A DNA stretch of 14,432 nucleotides from CALZKI01 sp964567585 (GTDB lineage: Bacteria; Bacillota; Clostridia; Lachnospirales; Lachnospiraceae), in contig CAZMND010000051.1 in NCBI GenBank assembly GCA_964567585.1, positions 1 to 14,432 on the forward strand, written 5' to 3'. The translations under genes and the position numbers were made by a program. The notes under the pieces are model-generated. The model saw nothing but the letters and a program-made list of their open reading frames with translations, was not told the origin of the DNA and made no database searches. Shown here piece by piece: positions 1 to 6,223 of this stretch. Numbering within the stretch: position 1 is the first letter of the stretch; each line of letters begins with the position of its first letter.

Positions 1-28
1 TACAAAAATCAAAACCCCTTCTTCTTAA

Positions 29-2857
29 AATGTCCTTGACAAGGGGTACACTTTATTTACAGATAAAATAGAATCGGTTACAGATAAGGTAAATACTGAA
101 CTGGCGGATGATAAAACCAAAATAGAAACATCAGAACATAAAATTGATTTAGAGAAAGATGAAGATGATGATGGGGCGGAAGATTACATAGAGGATTATT
201 TTGGTACGGATAAGTCTAAAGAAGATACAGATGGTGATGGCTTATCTGATTTTATTGAATTATATTCTCTGGTTTTAGAACCGCTCAGTACGGATACAGA
301 TGGAAATGGTATACTCGATTGTGATGAGGATTTAGATAGTGATGGACTTACTAATATTGAAGAAACAGCAATTGGAACAAATGTGATTTATGTAGATACG
401 GACGATGATGGCTTAAGTGATTATGACGAAACTAATGTGTATAATACAAACCCACTCAAGAAAGATACTGATGATGATGGCGTTTCGGATGCCAAAGAGA
501 TAGAACTGGGAACGGACTCATCTGTTTATGAAGAAACATTTTATACTGTGGTAGAGGCAGAAGAGGAAGATACTGTGAAGGTGTCTGTAGAAACGAACTT
601 ATCAGGAGAGCAAGTAGAATCTCTGACGGTTGAAAGATATGAAAATGAGTTTTTATTTCCAACAGATATGCCGGGATATATAGGTGGTGCATATGATTTT
701 TCGGTTGACGGTGAACTGGGAAGCGCTACAATAAAGTTTGAGTTTGATGAATCCTTACTGACAGCAGATGATTTTGAACCGGTCATTTATTATTTTGATG
801 AAGAAAATCAGGTACTAGAGGAACTTACAACAACAATTAATGGGAATGTGGCTTCGGCAGAAGTTACACATTTTTCAAAGTATATAATGATAAATAGAGC
901 GTCGTATAAACAAGCATTTAAATGGAGAAGTACAAATATTATTAGTGAATATTCAGGGTTAGATGTTTATTTTATGCTAGAAAAATCACATAGTATTATG
1001 GGAAGTGATTCAGAAAAGGCCATAAAGGATGCTGGGTGGAAGATAATAGATATGCTTCCTTATGGAAATAGGTTGTCATATGCTTTTTTTGGTAATAAAT
1101 GTTGTTGTTTTGGTGTAGATTATCGCAATATAGATGAGGTAAAAGAGCGTATAGCTTTTATGCCGGCATTAACTGCGGAGTATGAAGATATTAACAATTT
1201 TTATTATATCTTGGAACGAGCATTGTGGATGTTTAGAAATCCGGAAGATGATGTATTAAGAGTAATGTTGGTGTTTACAGATGATTCACCACAGTATACA
1301 AAAGATACTCCGAAAATTATTAAAAAAGCGAAAGATAGAAATATGATAATTTATGTAGTTGAATATGGAAATGCTTGTGTACAAAGACGACACGATAAAC
1401 AACTCCAATATGTAGTAGACGAGACTGGTGGCGAAATATTTTTTGCGGATGAAATTGATGAATTATATGAAACAATAGAAAAAATAGAGATAAATATTGA
1501 TACTATAACGGATAGTGATAATGATGGTATAGCTGACTATTATGAAGATAATTTAGTAATGTTTAATGGTGTTACTCTTAAATTGGATAAAAATAACGAT
1601 GATACAGATGGAGATGGATTATCAGATGGAGAAGAGGTTGATGATTTAATATTTCAATATAATGCAGATAAAAGCAAAGTACTTGTAACGGCTCATTTAT
1701 TATCAAATCCGCTTGAAGGGGATTCGGATATTGATGGAATATCGGATGAGGAAGAAGTTATTATTGGGACTAGTCAATTTAATATAGATTCAGATGATGA
1801 TGGATTGTTGGATGGCACAGAATATGTTGAAGGCTTTGATCCACTTGTAGCGGATGCAGATGGAGATGGACGATATGATTGGAGAGAACATCTTGAAGGA
1901 ACAGACCCATATGTTTATAATAAGGATTGGAATGAATATGTTTGGGAATTTACTTGTGGAGTAATTGCTGGTGATTTCATTGCAGATTCTGACAGTATGG
2001 CGACTACAGCCGGTCAGGTAATTGGAAGCTTTGTTCCTGGAGTTGATGTCAGAGATGTAATAGGCAATTGTGTTCATGAAGATTATCTGATGGCGAGTGT
2101 AAGTTTTGCGGGGCTTATACCGGCCACAGGAGATGTAGCCAAAGCGTTAGCTAAAGTAAGCAAATATGCCGTAAAAAATATGGATAATGTTCCCAAAATA
2201 GTGGAACTCTTAGAGTTTTTAAATAAACATTGTCCGGACGTCGTAAAAGCACTTGGTAAAAGTGATGATTTCATAGATGTAGCAAAACAGTTATCAAAAG
2301 CTGACAATCTTAAACTGACGCGTGCGCAAAGAAAAATTCTGACGGAAACATTTGAAAATGCGGGACTATCACATCATTTATTGAAAACAGCTAATTTAGA
2401 TGGGTTAAAAGATTTGGTAGATATTGGTGAAGATGTTTGGACGAAAGGAGCTTGTGAACGAGGACGAATTATAGATATATATATTAATAAACATGATGGA
2501 ATAGAAGGTCTTGGCGTAAATTTTCCGGTTGCAGATAGAGTGTTTGATAGAACATTAGTGAGTACGAAAAGTTTAGATGTTGCAGCACAGAGTTATCAGA
2601 ATCCAAACAAATTGAGAAATATGTTGAATAAGTATGCTAATGATTTAAAGAATATTGAAACAAAATATTTTGATGAACAAGGTGAATTGAAATGGGGAAG
2701 TGGAAAAGCATTATCAGTGGAAGATTACGATAAAAAAGCCCTCGAGATAGTATTGCCGGATACTGTAATAACGGAGAAAATATTAACAGAACTAAATTCA
2801 TTTAAGGGAGAAATGGATAAGGCAGGTATAGAGATTTGGTACCGAATAACAAAGTAA
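29..2857 (+). CDS. Polymorphic toxin-like protein with TSP3 repeats, VWA-like domain and C-terminal nuclease-like toxin, 5' truncated
   Basis: The frame is open from 29 (after TAA at 26-28) to the stop at 2857, 942 codons, but has no ATG, GTG or TTG before the GTG at 383. That GTG lies inside a repeat array, so the true N-terminus is missing. Order seen: acidic TSP3/EF-hand-like calcium repeats of the DxDxDGhxD type (about 158-520); a beta-rich segment; a VWA-like domain (about 960-1490) with Glu-Lys-Ser-His-Ser at 980-994 where DxSxS is usual; a second TSP3 array (about 1505-1915); a hydrophobic Gly/Pro-rich pre-toxin-like stretch (about 1957-2200); and a C-terminal domain (about 2310-2854). 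The last has ERGRIID (2456-2476), NFPVAD (2519-2536), STKSLD (2561-2578) and SYQNPNKLRN, a pattern resembling CdiA-type nuclease toxins. The toxin family is inferred from motifs only. The next gene is a probable immunity gene 21 bases downstream. Secretion route is unknown because the N-terminus is lost. Confidence 0.75.
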   Translation, partial: NVLDKGYTLFTDKIESVTDKVNTELADDKTKIETSEHKIDLEKDEDDDGAEDYIEDYFGTDKSKEDTDGDGLSDFIELYSLVLEPLSTDTDGNGILDCDEDLDSDGLTNIEETAIGTNVIYVDTDDDGLSDYDETNVYNTNPLKKDTDDDGVSDAKEIELGTDSSVYEETFYTVVEAEEEDTVKVSVETNLSGEQVESLTVERYENEFLFPTDMPGYIGGAYDFSVDGELGSATIKFEFDESLLTADDFEPVIYYFDEENQVLEELTTTINGNVASAEVTHFSKYIMINRASYKQAFKWRSTNIISEYSGLDVYFMLEKSHSIMGSDSEKAIKDAGWKIIDMLPYGNRLSYAFFGNKCCCFGVDYRNIDEVKERIAFMPALTAEYEDINNFYYILERALWMFRNPEDDVLRVMLVFTDDSPQYTKDTPKIIKKAKDRNMIIYVVEYGNACVQRRHDKQLQYVVDETGGEIFFADEIDELYETIEKIEINIDTITDSDNDGIADYYEDNLVMFNGVTLKLDKNNDDTDGDGLSDGEEVDDLIFQYNADKSKVLVTAHLLSNPLEGDSDIDGISDEEEVIIGTSQFNIDSDDDGLLDGTEYVEGFDPLVADADGDGRYDWREHLEGTDPYVYNKDWNEYVWEFTCGVIAGDFIADSDSMATTAGQVIGSFVPGVDVRDVIGNCVHEDYLMASVSFAGLIPATGDVAKALAKVSKYAVKNMDNVPKIVELLEFLNKHCPDVVKALGKSDDFIDVAKQLSKADNLKLTRAQRKILTETFENAGLSHHLLKTANLDGLKDLVDIGEDVWTKGACERGRIIDIYINKHDGIEGLGVNFPVADRVFDRTLVSTKSLDVAAQSYQNPNKLRNMLNKYANDLKNIETKYFDEQGELKWGSGKALSVEDYDKKALEIVLPDTVITEKILTELNSFKGEMDKAGIEIWYRITK

Positions 2858-2878
2858 AAGAAGGAGAGAAAAGAAAAT

Positions 2879-3829
2879 ATGTATATGCAAAGGTATTCTT
2901 TTTTTATTGAAGTATATAAAGGGGAAGGAAGATTATTGTTTGTTCCGCTAATTGATCATATAAGAGGGTATAGATGTGAAATGGGACAGAATATTTCGAT
3001 TGAACAAGTTGAGGACGAAAAACTGATTGGGGAAATTGTACTGGATTTGATTGATAAAATTGAGAAAAGTCCATTATCTAGTAAGAGACCGAGAGAAGAA
3101 GATGAGGCATGGAGAAATAATACAAAATATAAAACATGGATTTCCTTTTGGAAAAATAATAATTATGCATTACTAAAATTCTATGAAGATGGACATTATC
3201 AAATCTACTCATCAGAACGCTCAGAAAAGAGAAAAGGAAACTATGACCGTGTCATTAAAACAATAGAATTAGTGTCAAGTTCTACAACACAGGATATTGG
3301 GAAAGCTATTATTGATGTGTTTAATGCAGCAGAAGAACATCATAAAAATAGAAAATCAGATAGCAATAAATGTGTGAAGAAAATGCAACTTTTAAATAAT
3401 AATGAACTGGTTTATAATGCACCGCAAGATTCTCATTTCACCGACGACGGTGACAGTGGTGCGGCGGAAATTTACCAGTGTTATAGTTATTCTACCAATG
3501 AAAATGCAGAACCTGCGGCAGAATTTTTCTTAGGAATCGCACCGGAACTGGATTGTAACTTGCATCCGGAAAGTGTACGTTCCTCATGGGAAGATTACTA
3601 TGGACAAGCAGATTTTTTTGAAATGAAAGTTGTAGACTATGGTATTTTTAAATATCGTGTAGAAATGAAAAACAAAGAGTCACACAAAATATCTTATCTG
3701 TTACAGCAGGAAGAAGATTTACTTTTAGAGTGCGGAATGGAAGTACATAATCCAAACAGACGTAAGAAAACAGATGAAAAACTGGAAAAGATGTTTGAAG
3801 AGTTTGCGCTTAGTTGCAAGATGTCGTAA
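2879..3829 (+). CDS. Probable immunity protein, possibly a fusion of two parts
   Basis: A 316-residue soluble acidic protein with no signal peptide or membrane segment. It starts 21 bases after the toxin stop behind GGAG at 2863-2866, so it is almost certainly co-transcribed, the normal position for an immunity gene. Residues 1-160 include KYKTWISFWKNNNYALLKF and a helical end (TTQDIGKAIIDVFNAAEE), loosely like CdiI/DUF1436-type immunity proteins. Residues from about 169 (in-frame ATG at 3383) form a second, unrecognised part containing EIYQCYSYSTNENAEPAAEF and a charged C-terminal helix. Codon choice seems to become more GC-rich near 3425 and then matches the chromosomal genes. I read this as an immunity domain joined to the remnant of another protein. 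The role rests mainly on position; family assignment is weak. Confidence 0.6.
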   Translation: MYMQRYSFFIEVYKGEGRLLFVPLIDHIRGYRCEMGQNISIEQVEDEKLIGEIVLDLIDKIEKSPLSSKRPREEDEAWRNNTKYKTWISFWKNNNYALLKFYEDGHYQIYSSERSEKRKGNYDRVIKTIELVSSSTTQDIGKAIIDVFNAAEEHHKNRKSDSNKCVKKMQLLNNNELVYNAPQDSHFTDDGDSGAAEIYQCYSYSTNENAEPAAEFFLGIAPELDCNLHPESVRSSWEDYYGQADFFEMKVVDYGIFKYRVEMKNKESHKISYLLQQEEDLLLECGMEVHNPNRRKKTDEKLEKMFEEFALSCKMS

Positions 3830-3852
3830 TAGATACATAGTTACAAGAAAAG

Positions 3853-3882
3853 AGCAGGAAATCCCAATTAGGGTTTCCTGCT
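3853..3882. terminator. Bidirectional terminator between convergent genes
   Basis: AGCAGGAAA (3853-3861) pairs with TTTCCTGCT (3874-3882) and CCC (3863-3865) with GGG (3871-3873), with one bulged T and an AATTA loop. Reading the minus strand, the stem is followed by CTTTTCTT, a fair U-tract; on the plus strand the tail is weaker. The stop codon of the minus-strand gene (3868-3870) falls in the loop. Confidence 0.75.
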
Positions 3883-4317
3883 TTCCAATACCTGTACATA
3901 AGCATAAATACTGTCTTCCTGACCATTTGTATAGCGTTTCATACATTTCATAACAGGCCAGATGGTTGAGCCGTTATCAAGGTTCACGGCAATGTTCATT
4001 TCACCCTCCGGGTCATTGTCATCGGTAATCCATTTGCCACCGTAGAGTTTAATTACTGTTTGACCGATATAAGAGCCCAGTGAAAATAAAATCTGTCCTC
4101 TGTTTTTGGATAAGATTCCGGTTGGAGTATTCTGTTCATCGAAAAAACGGTCAATTTCCTTCATACTCTCTAAACTGTAATCCGCTTTATAACCGGAAAC
4201 AGTTAAGGCATGGGCAACCCATTCGGACGATGAATAAATATCCTGTAATAATGTAGGTTCATTTGCCATAACGTTCGCTTTTTCGTCTTTTCCAAGTATC
4301 TTTTTAAAAATCCCCAT
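3868..4317 (-). CDS. Uncharacterised 149-residue protein
   Basis: A 149-residue protein starting with a basic MGIFKKILGK, then a helical region (about 22-60) and a compact domain at about 52-141. The domain contains IDRFFDEQNTPTG, GQILFSLGSYIGQTVIKLYG, a DDNDPEGEMNIAV segment and STIWPVMKCMKRYTNG. The pattern, a helix followed by beta strands with a conserved-looking TIWPV core, resembles small domains of unknown function seen in many bacteria, but I cannot name the family. The start is supported by GAGGT about 8 bases upstream on the minus strand. It runs convergently into the toxin/immunity genes and divergently from the Nudix gene. Nothing ties it functionally to either; its codon use looks chromosomal. 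Confidence 0.75.
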   Translation of the reverse strand: MGIFKKILGKDEKANVMANEPTLLQDIYSSSEWVAHALTVSGYKADYSLESMKEIDRFFDEQNTPTGILSKNRGQILFSLGSYIGQTVIKLYGGKWITDDNDPEGEMNIAVNLDNGSTIWPVMKCMKRYTNGQEDSIYAYVQVLESRKP

Positions 4318-4407
4318 AGTTTACCTCGCATATTTTTTAGTATTATGTAACTTCACATTTTATCATAACATAAATAACTATTTGCGGTATAACTTTTTTG
4401 ATGATTG

Positions 4408-4416
4408 TGCTATACT
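4408..4416 (+). promoter_or_regulatory. Extended -10 promoter for the Nudix operon
   Basis: TGC followed by TATACT (4411-4416) is an extended -10 element. No good -35 sits at 16-18 bases. The predicted start is near 4423, giving a leader of about 38 bases before the ATG at 4461 and its GGAGG site at 4451-4455. Confidence 0.55.
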
Positions 4417-4460
4417 CTAAATAGTTTTGTAGCAACCAAAGTCAAAAGCCGGAGGATACT

Positions 4461-5000
4461 ATGAGGGAATTATTTGTAATCGATAAAAAGAATTATATTG
4501 AAAACGGAACGGTGGGTAGAAGACCGTCTGTTAGAGGTATCATCATTAAAGATGGAAAAATTGCTATGATGCATAGCTTAAAATACGATTATTACAAACT
4601 TCCCGGCGGTGGAATTGAAGACGGTGAGTCCTACGAAGAAACCCTTGTCCGGGAGGTAAAGGAAGAAAGCGGACTTGTAGTAAAAAAGGATTCCATCAGG
4701 GAATTTGGGTATGTGCGCCGAATTGAAAAAGGCAAAATTGAAGATATTTTTGTGCAGGAAAATTTCTACTATTTGTGTGATGTGGAAGATATAGTACAGG
4801 CACAGGAATTAGATGATTATGAGGAAGAAGAAGTTTTTACGTTAGAGTATGTTTTTCCGGAATGGGCAATCGATATCAATGAAAATGCAGACCACAGAGA
4901 AAAGGTTGAAAGCCAGACCTTTGCAGGAATGATTTTGAGAGAAAATAAAGTTTTGGAAATAGTAAGGGCTGAAGTGCTGGGAGTGTATAAAAATGGCTAA
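4461..5000 (+). CDS. Nudix hydrolase
   Basis: A cytoplasmic 179-residue Nudix-fold pyrophosphohydrolase. Enzymes of this fold hydrolyse nucleoside diphosphates linked to another moiety, using Mg2+ held by the Nudix box. The full box GX5EX7REUXEEXGU is present at residues 50-72: G50, E56, R64-E65, E68-E69, G71, L72. The N-terminal VRGIIIKDGKIAMM and KLPGGG are typical strands leading into the box. The substrate cannot be read from sequence; the acidic insertion DDYEEEEVF near residue 118 is not diagnostic. The start is supported by GGAGG at 4451-4455. The end overlaps the next gene by 8 bases, implying translational coupling with the YbaK-type deacylase. Confidence 0.92.
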   Translation: MRELFVIDKKNYIENGTVGRRPSVRGIIIKDGKIAMMHSLKYDYYKLPGGGIEDGESYEETLVREVKEESGLVVKKDSIREFGYVRRIEKGKIEDIFVQENFYYLCDVEDIVQAQELDDYEEEEVFTLEYVFPEWAIDINENADHREKVESQTFAGMILRENKVLEIVRAEVLGVYKNG

Positions 5001-5475
5001 AGCAGAAAAAACCAATGTGATGCGCATATTGGAACAAAAGAAAATAGAATACAAGAGTTATGAATATTCGGATACAGACGCTATCAGCGGAGTGGAAGTA
5101 GCTGAGGTTTTGGGAGAAAATCCAAACCAGGTGTTTAAAACCCTTGTTACTGTGGGCGCCTCAAAGGCCAACTATGTTTTTATGATTCCTGTACACAAGG
5201 AACTGGACCTAAAAAAAGCCGCAAAAGCAGTGGGTGAAAAGAGTATTGCCATGATTAAGTCCAAGGAATTGTTACCACTGACAGGGTATATTCACGGAGG
5301 GTGCTCACCAATCGGTATGAAAAAACAGTTCCGCACCGTCATAGACGTATCGGCAGAAGCGTTTGATACGATTTTATTTAGTGCAGGCAAAATCGGTTTT
5401 CAGGTGGAAGTGGCGCTTGCGGATTTACAAAAGGTGGTAAGGTGTGAACTTGCCGAAGTGGTAGTTAATGAGTAG
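4993..5475 (+). CDS. ybaK: Cys-tRNA(Pro)/aminoacyl-tRNA deacylase, YbaK/EbsC family
   Basis: A 160-residue protein matching the full length of YbaK, a trans-editing factor that hydrolyses Cys-tRNA(Pro) made in error by prolyl-tRNA synthetase. Visible marks: QVFKTLVT with the conserved Lys at 49, the beta-strand segment NYVFMIPVHKELDLKKAAKA, and the glycine loop HGGCSPIG at 101-108 that lines the active site in this family. The ATG overlaps the end of the Nudix gene (4993-5000). No separate promoter is seen, so the two are probably translated from one transcript. Close relatives edit other aminoacyl-tRNAs, so exact specificity is inferred from family membership. Confidence 0.92.
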   Translation: MAKAEKTNVMRILEQKKIEYKSYEYSDTDAISGVEVAEVLGENPNQVFKTLVTVGASKANYVFMIPVHKELDLKKAAKAVGEKSIAMIKSKELLPLTGYIHGGCSPIGMKKQFRTVIDVSAEAFDTILFSAGKIGFQVEVALADLQKVVRCELAEVVVNE

Positions 5476-5493
5476 AAAAAAGAGGAAATCACT

Positions 5494-5925
5494 ATGTTTG
5501 TTGAATATATGGCTTTAAAAGATAAAAAAGAGGCGCAGGCATTATTTGATGCCAGTGCAAAAATGAAACCGACCGAAAAAGACGAATTATATATTGCCAA
5601 AGACAATTCGGATTATCAGGCGATTTTGAAAATGAAAAAATTTAGAAAAAAATATAGCGAGCAAAAATGGTTTTTAAGCCTTGATGAAAAAGGCGTAACA
5701 GCAAAGCGGGAGATGACGAAAGCATATTTTTTTGAATTGCTTGTAACTGTCATTAGCGCCATATTATTTGTCACACTTTTGGCGTTGGCCTTCATCAAAC
5801 CGGATATGATGGTGATTTTTATTTGGCTTTCAATGGTGGCGTTATTTGTTTTGTTGCTTGTTTCTTGGAGAAAATTGTTTAAGCCATCGGTGGCACTTAA
5901 GATTTTTTTGATTCGGGTATTATAG
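5494..5925 (+). CDS. Small two-helix membrane protein of unknown function
   Basis: A 143-residue protein with a charged cytoplasmic-type N-terminal half (Lys/Glu-rich, about 1-75) and two hydrophobic segments at about 80-101 and 106-125. A short basic tail (SWRKLFKPS) follows. The arrangement predicts a helical hairpin with both ends on the cytoplasmic side by the positive-inside rule. GAGG about 9 bases before the ATG supports the start. It begins 18 bases after the deacylase gene and is likely the last gene of that operon. I do not recognise a family. Confidence 0.8.
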   Translation: MFVEYMALKDKKEAQALFDASAKMKPTEKDELYIAKDNSDYQAILKMKKFRKKYSEQKWFLSLDEKGVTAKREMTKAYFFELLVTVISAILFVTLLALAFIKPDMMVIFIWLSMVALFVLLLVSWRKLFKPSVALKIFLIRVL

Positions 5926-5957
5926 AAAAGTAGAAATTAAGAGTTATAATGAAATAT

Positions 5958-5987
5958 AAAAAAGGGCACTTGAAATTTCAAGTGCCC
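5958..5987 (-). terminator. Terminator of the small toxin mRNA
   Basis: A perfect 24-base palindrome at 5964-5987 (GGGCACTTGAAA and its exact complement) is preceded on the plus strand by six A residues (5958-5963). On the minus strand this is a GC-based stem followed by six U, a classic intrinsic terminator. There is no U-tract on the plus strand, so it does not look like the terminator of the upstream operon. The -35 of the antisense RNA promoter lies inside it. Confidence 0.8.
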
Positions 5988-5998
5988 TAGTATATAAT
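5970..5998 (+). promoter_or_regulatory. Sigma-A promoter of the antisense RNA
   Basis: TTGAAA (5970-5975), a 17-base spacer and a perfect TATAAT (5993-5998) give a near-consensus promoter. There is no open reading frame with a ribosome binding site just downstream, and an intrinsic terminator follows about 100 bases later. It therefore appears to drive a short noncoding RNA starting near A6005. Confidence 0.8.
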
Positions 5999-6004
5999 CT
6001 ACTT

Positions 6005-6102
6005 AGAAAGGTGTTCGGAATTGAAGTTTCCGATTGCCCTCGGTAAAATACGATTTTAGAATAGCATCTACTTTTGGACGAGTGGGATGCTATTTCTTTT
6101 TG
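6005..6102 (+). ncRNA. Putative antisense RNA antitoxin, about 98 nt
   Basis: This interval lies between a near-consensus promoter and a hairpin AATAGCATC (6060-6068) / GATGCTATT (6086-6094) followed by TCTTTTTG, which reads as an intrinsic terminator. A second hairpin TCGGAA / TTCCGA occupies 6015-6033. The RNA is antisense to the last four codons and stop of the small hydrophobic peptide gene and to nearly all its 3' UTR. This is the layout of txpA/RatA and bsrG/SR4 of Bacillus. Boundaries are predicted from promoter and terminator positions; expression is inference. Confidence 0.7.
6060..6102 (+). terminator. Terminator of the antisense RNA
   Basis: A 9-bp perfect stem at 6060-6068 / 6086-6094, extendable by a U.G pair and three more pairs past a bulged G, is followed by TCTTTTTG. 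On the opposite strand the same bases cover the end of the peptide gene. Confidence 0.75.
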
Positions 6103-6176
6103 TTGTATCGATTGTCTATATAAGACAGCGCCGCAAATATTACTAATAATAAAGTCAATACTTCCGTTATGTTCAT
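6090..6176 (-). CDS. Small hydrophobic peptide, probable type I toxin (holin-like)
   Basis: The gene encodes 28 residues (MNITEVLTLLLVIFAALSYI, then D-N-R-Y-N and three Lys): one transmembrane helix with a basic tail, the classic form of Fst/TxpA/BsrG-type and 'putative holin-like' toxins, which insert in the cell's own membrane. An in-frame ATG at 6180-6182 would give 30 residues, but AGGAGGG (6185-6191) is only 3 bases from it and about 9 from the ATG at 6174-6176, so the latter is preferred. The gene is too short for standard ORF cut-offs. Its SD site is in a hairpin, its end is covered by an antisense RNA, and it has its own terminator. Family membership and toxicity are inferred from size, composition and layout. 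Confidence 0.75.
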   Translation of the reverse strand: MNITEVLTLLLVIFAALSYIDNRYNKKK

Positions 6177-6184
6177 AGGCATCA

Positions 6185-6207
6185 CCCTCCTAATTTGTAT
6201 TAGAGGG
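6185..6207 (-). promoter_or_regulatory. Hairpin sequestering the toxin SD site
   Basis: On the minus strand CCCTCTAAT (6207-6199) pairs with ATTAGGAGGG (6194-6185): nine base pairs, one bulged G and an ACAA loop. This buries the AGGAGGG that serves the peptide gene. SD-masking stems are a known feature of type I toxin mRNAs. Confidence 0.7.
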
Positions 6208-6223
6208 CATCTAACATCGGAAA
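6203..6223 (-). repeat. 5' leader arm of a split inverted repeat flanking the toxin gene
   Basis: On the minus strand the leader reads TTTCCGAT, six unpaired bases, then TGCCCTC. The 3' UTR carries the exact complement of both blocks joined together (plus strand 6027-6041). All 15 bases match, so 5' and 3' ends of the toxin mRNA can pair. The TGCCCTC block is also part of the anti-SD arm. Confidence 0.7.

Noticed and set aside
383..2857. GTG 383 as the true start of the toxin gene
   Set aside because: The same frame encodes clear calcium-binding repeats upstream of 383, and the GTG has no ribosome site.
3383..3829. Second half of the immunity gene as a separate gene
   Set aside because: The frame is continuous with no stop and the ribosome site before ATG 3383 is weak, so it is kept as one gene, with the fusion noted as a finding.
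5964..5987. Palindrome as terminator of the Nudix operon on the plus strand
   Set aside because: There is no U-tract on that side, while six A before it make a clear terminator for the minus strand.
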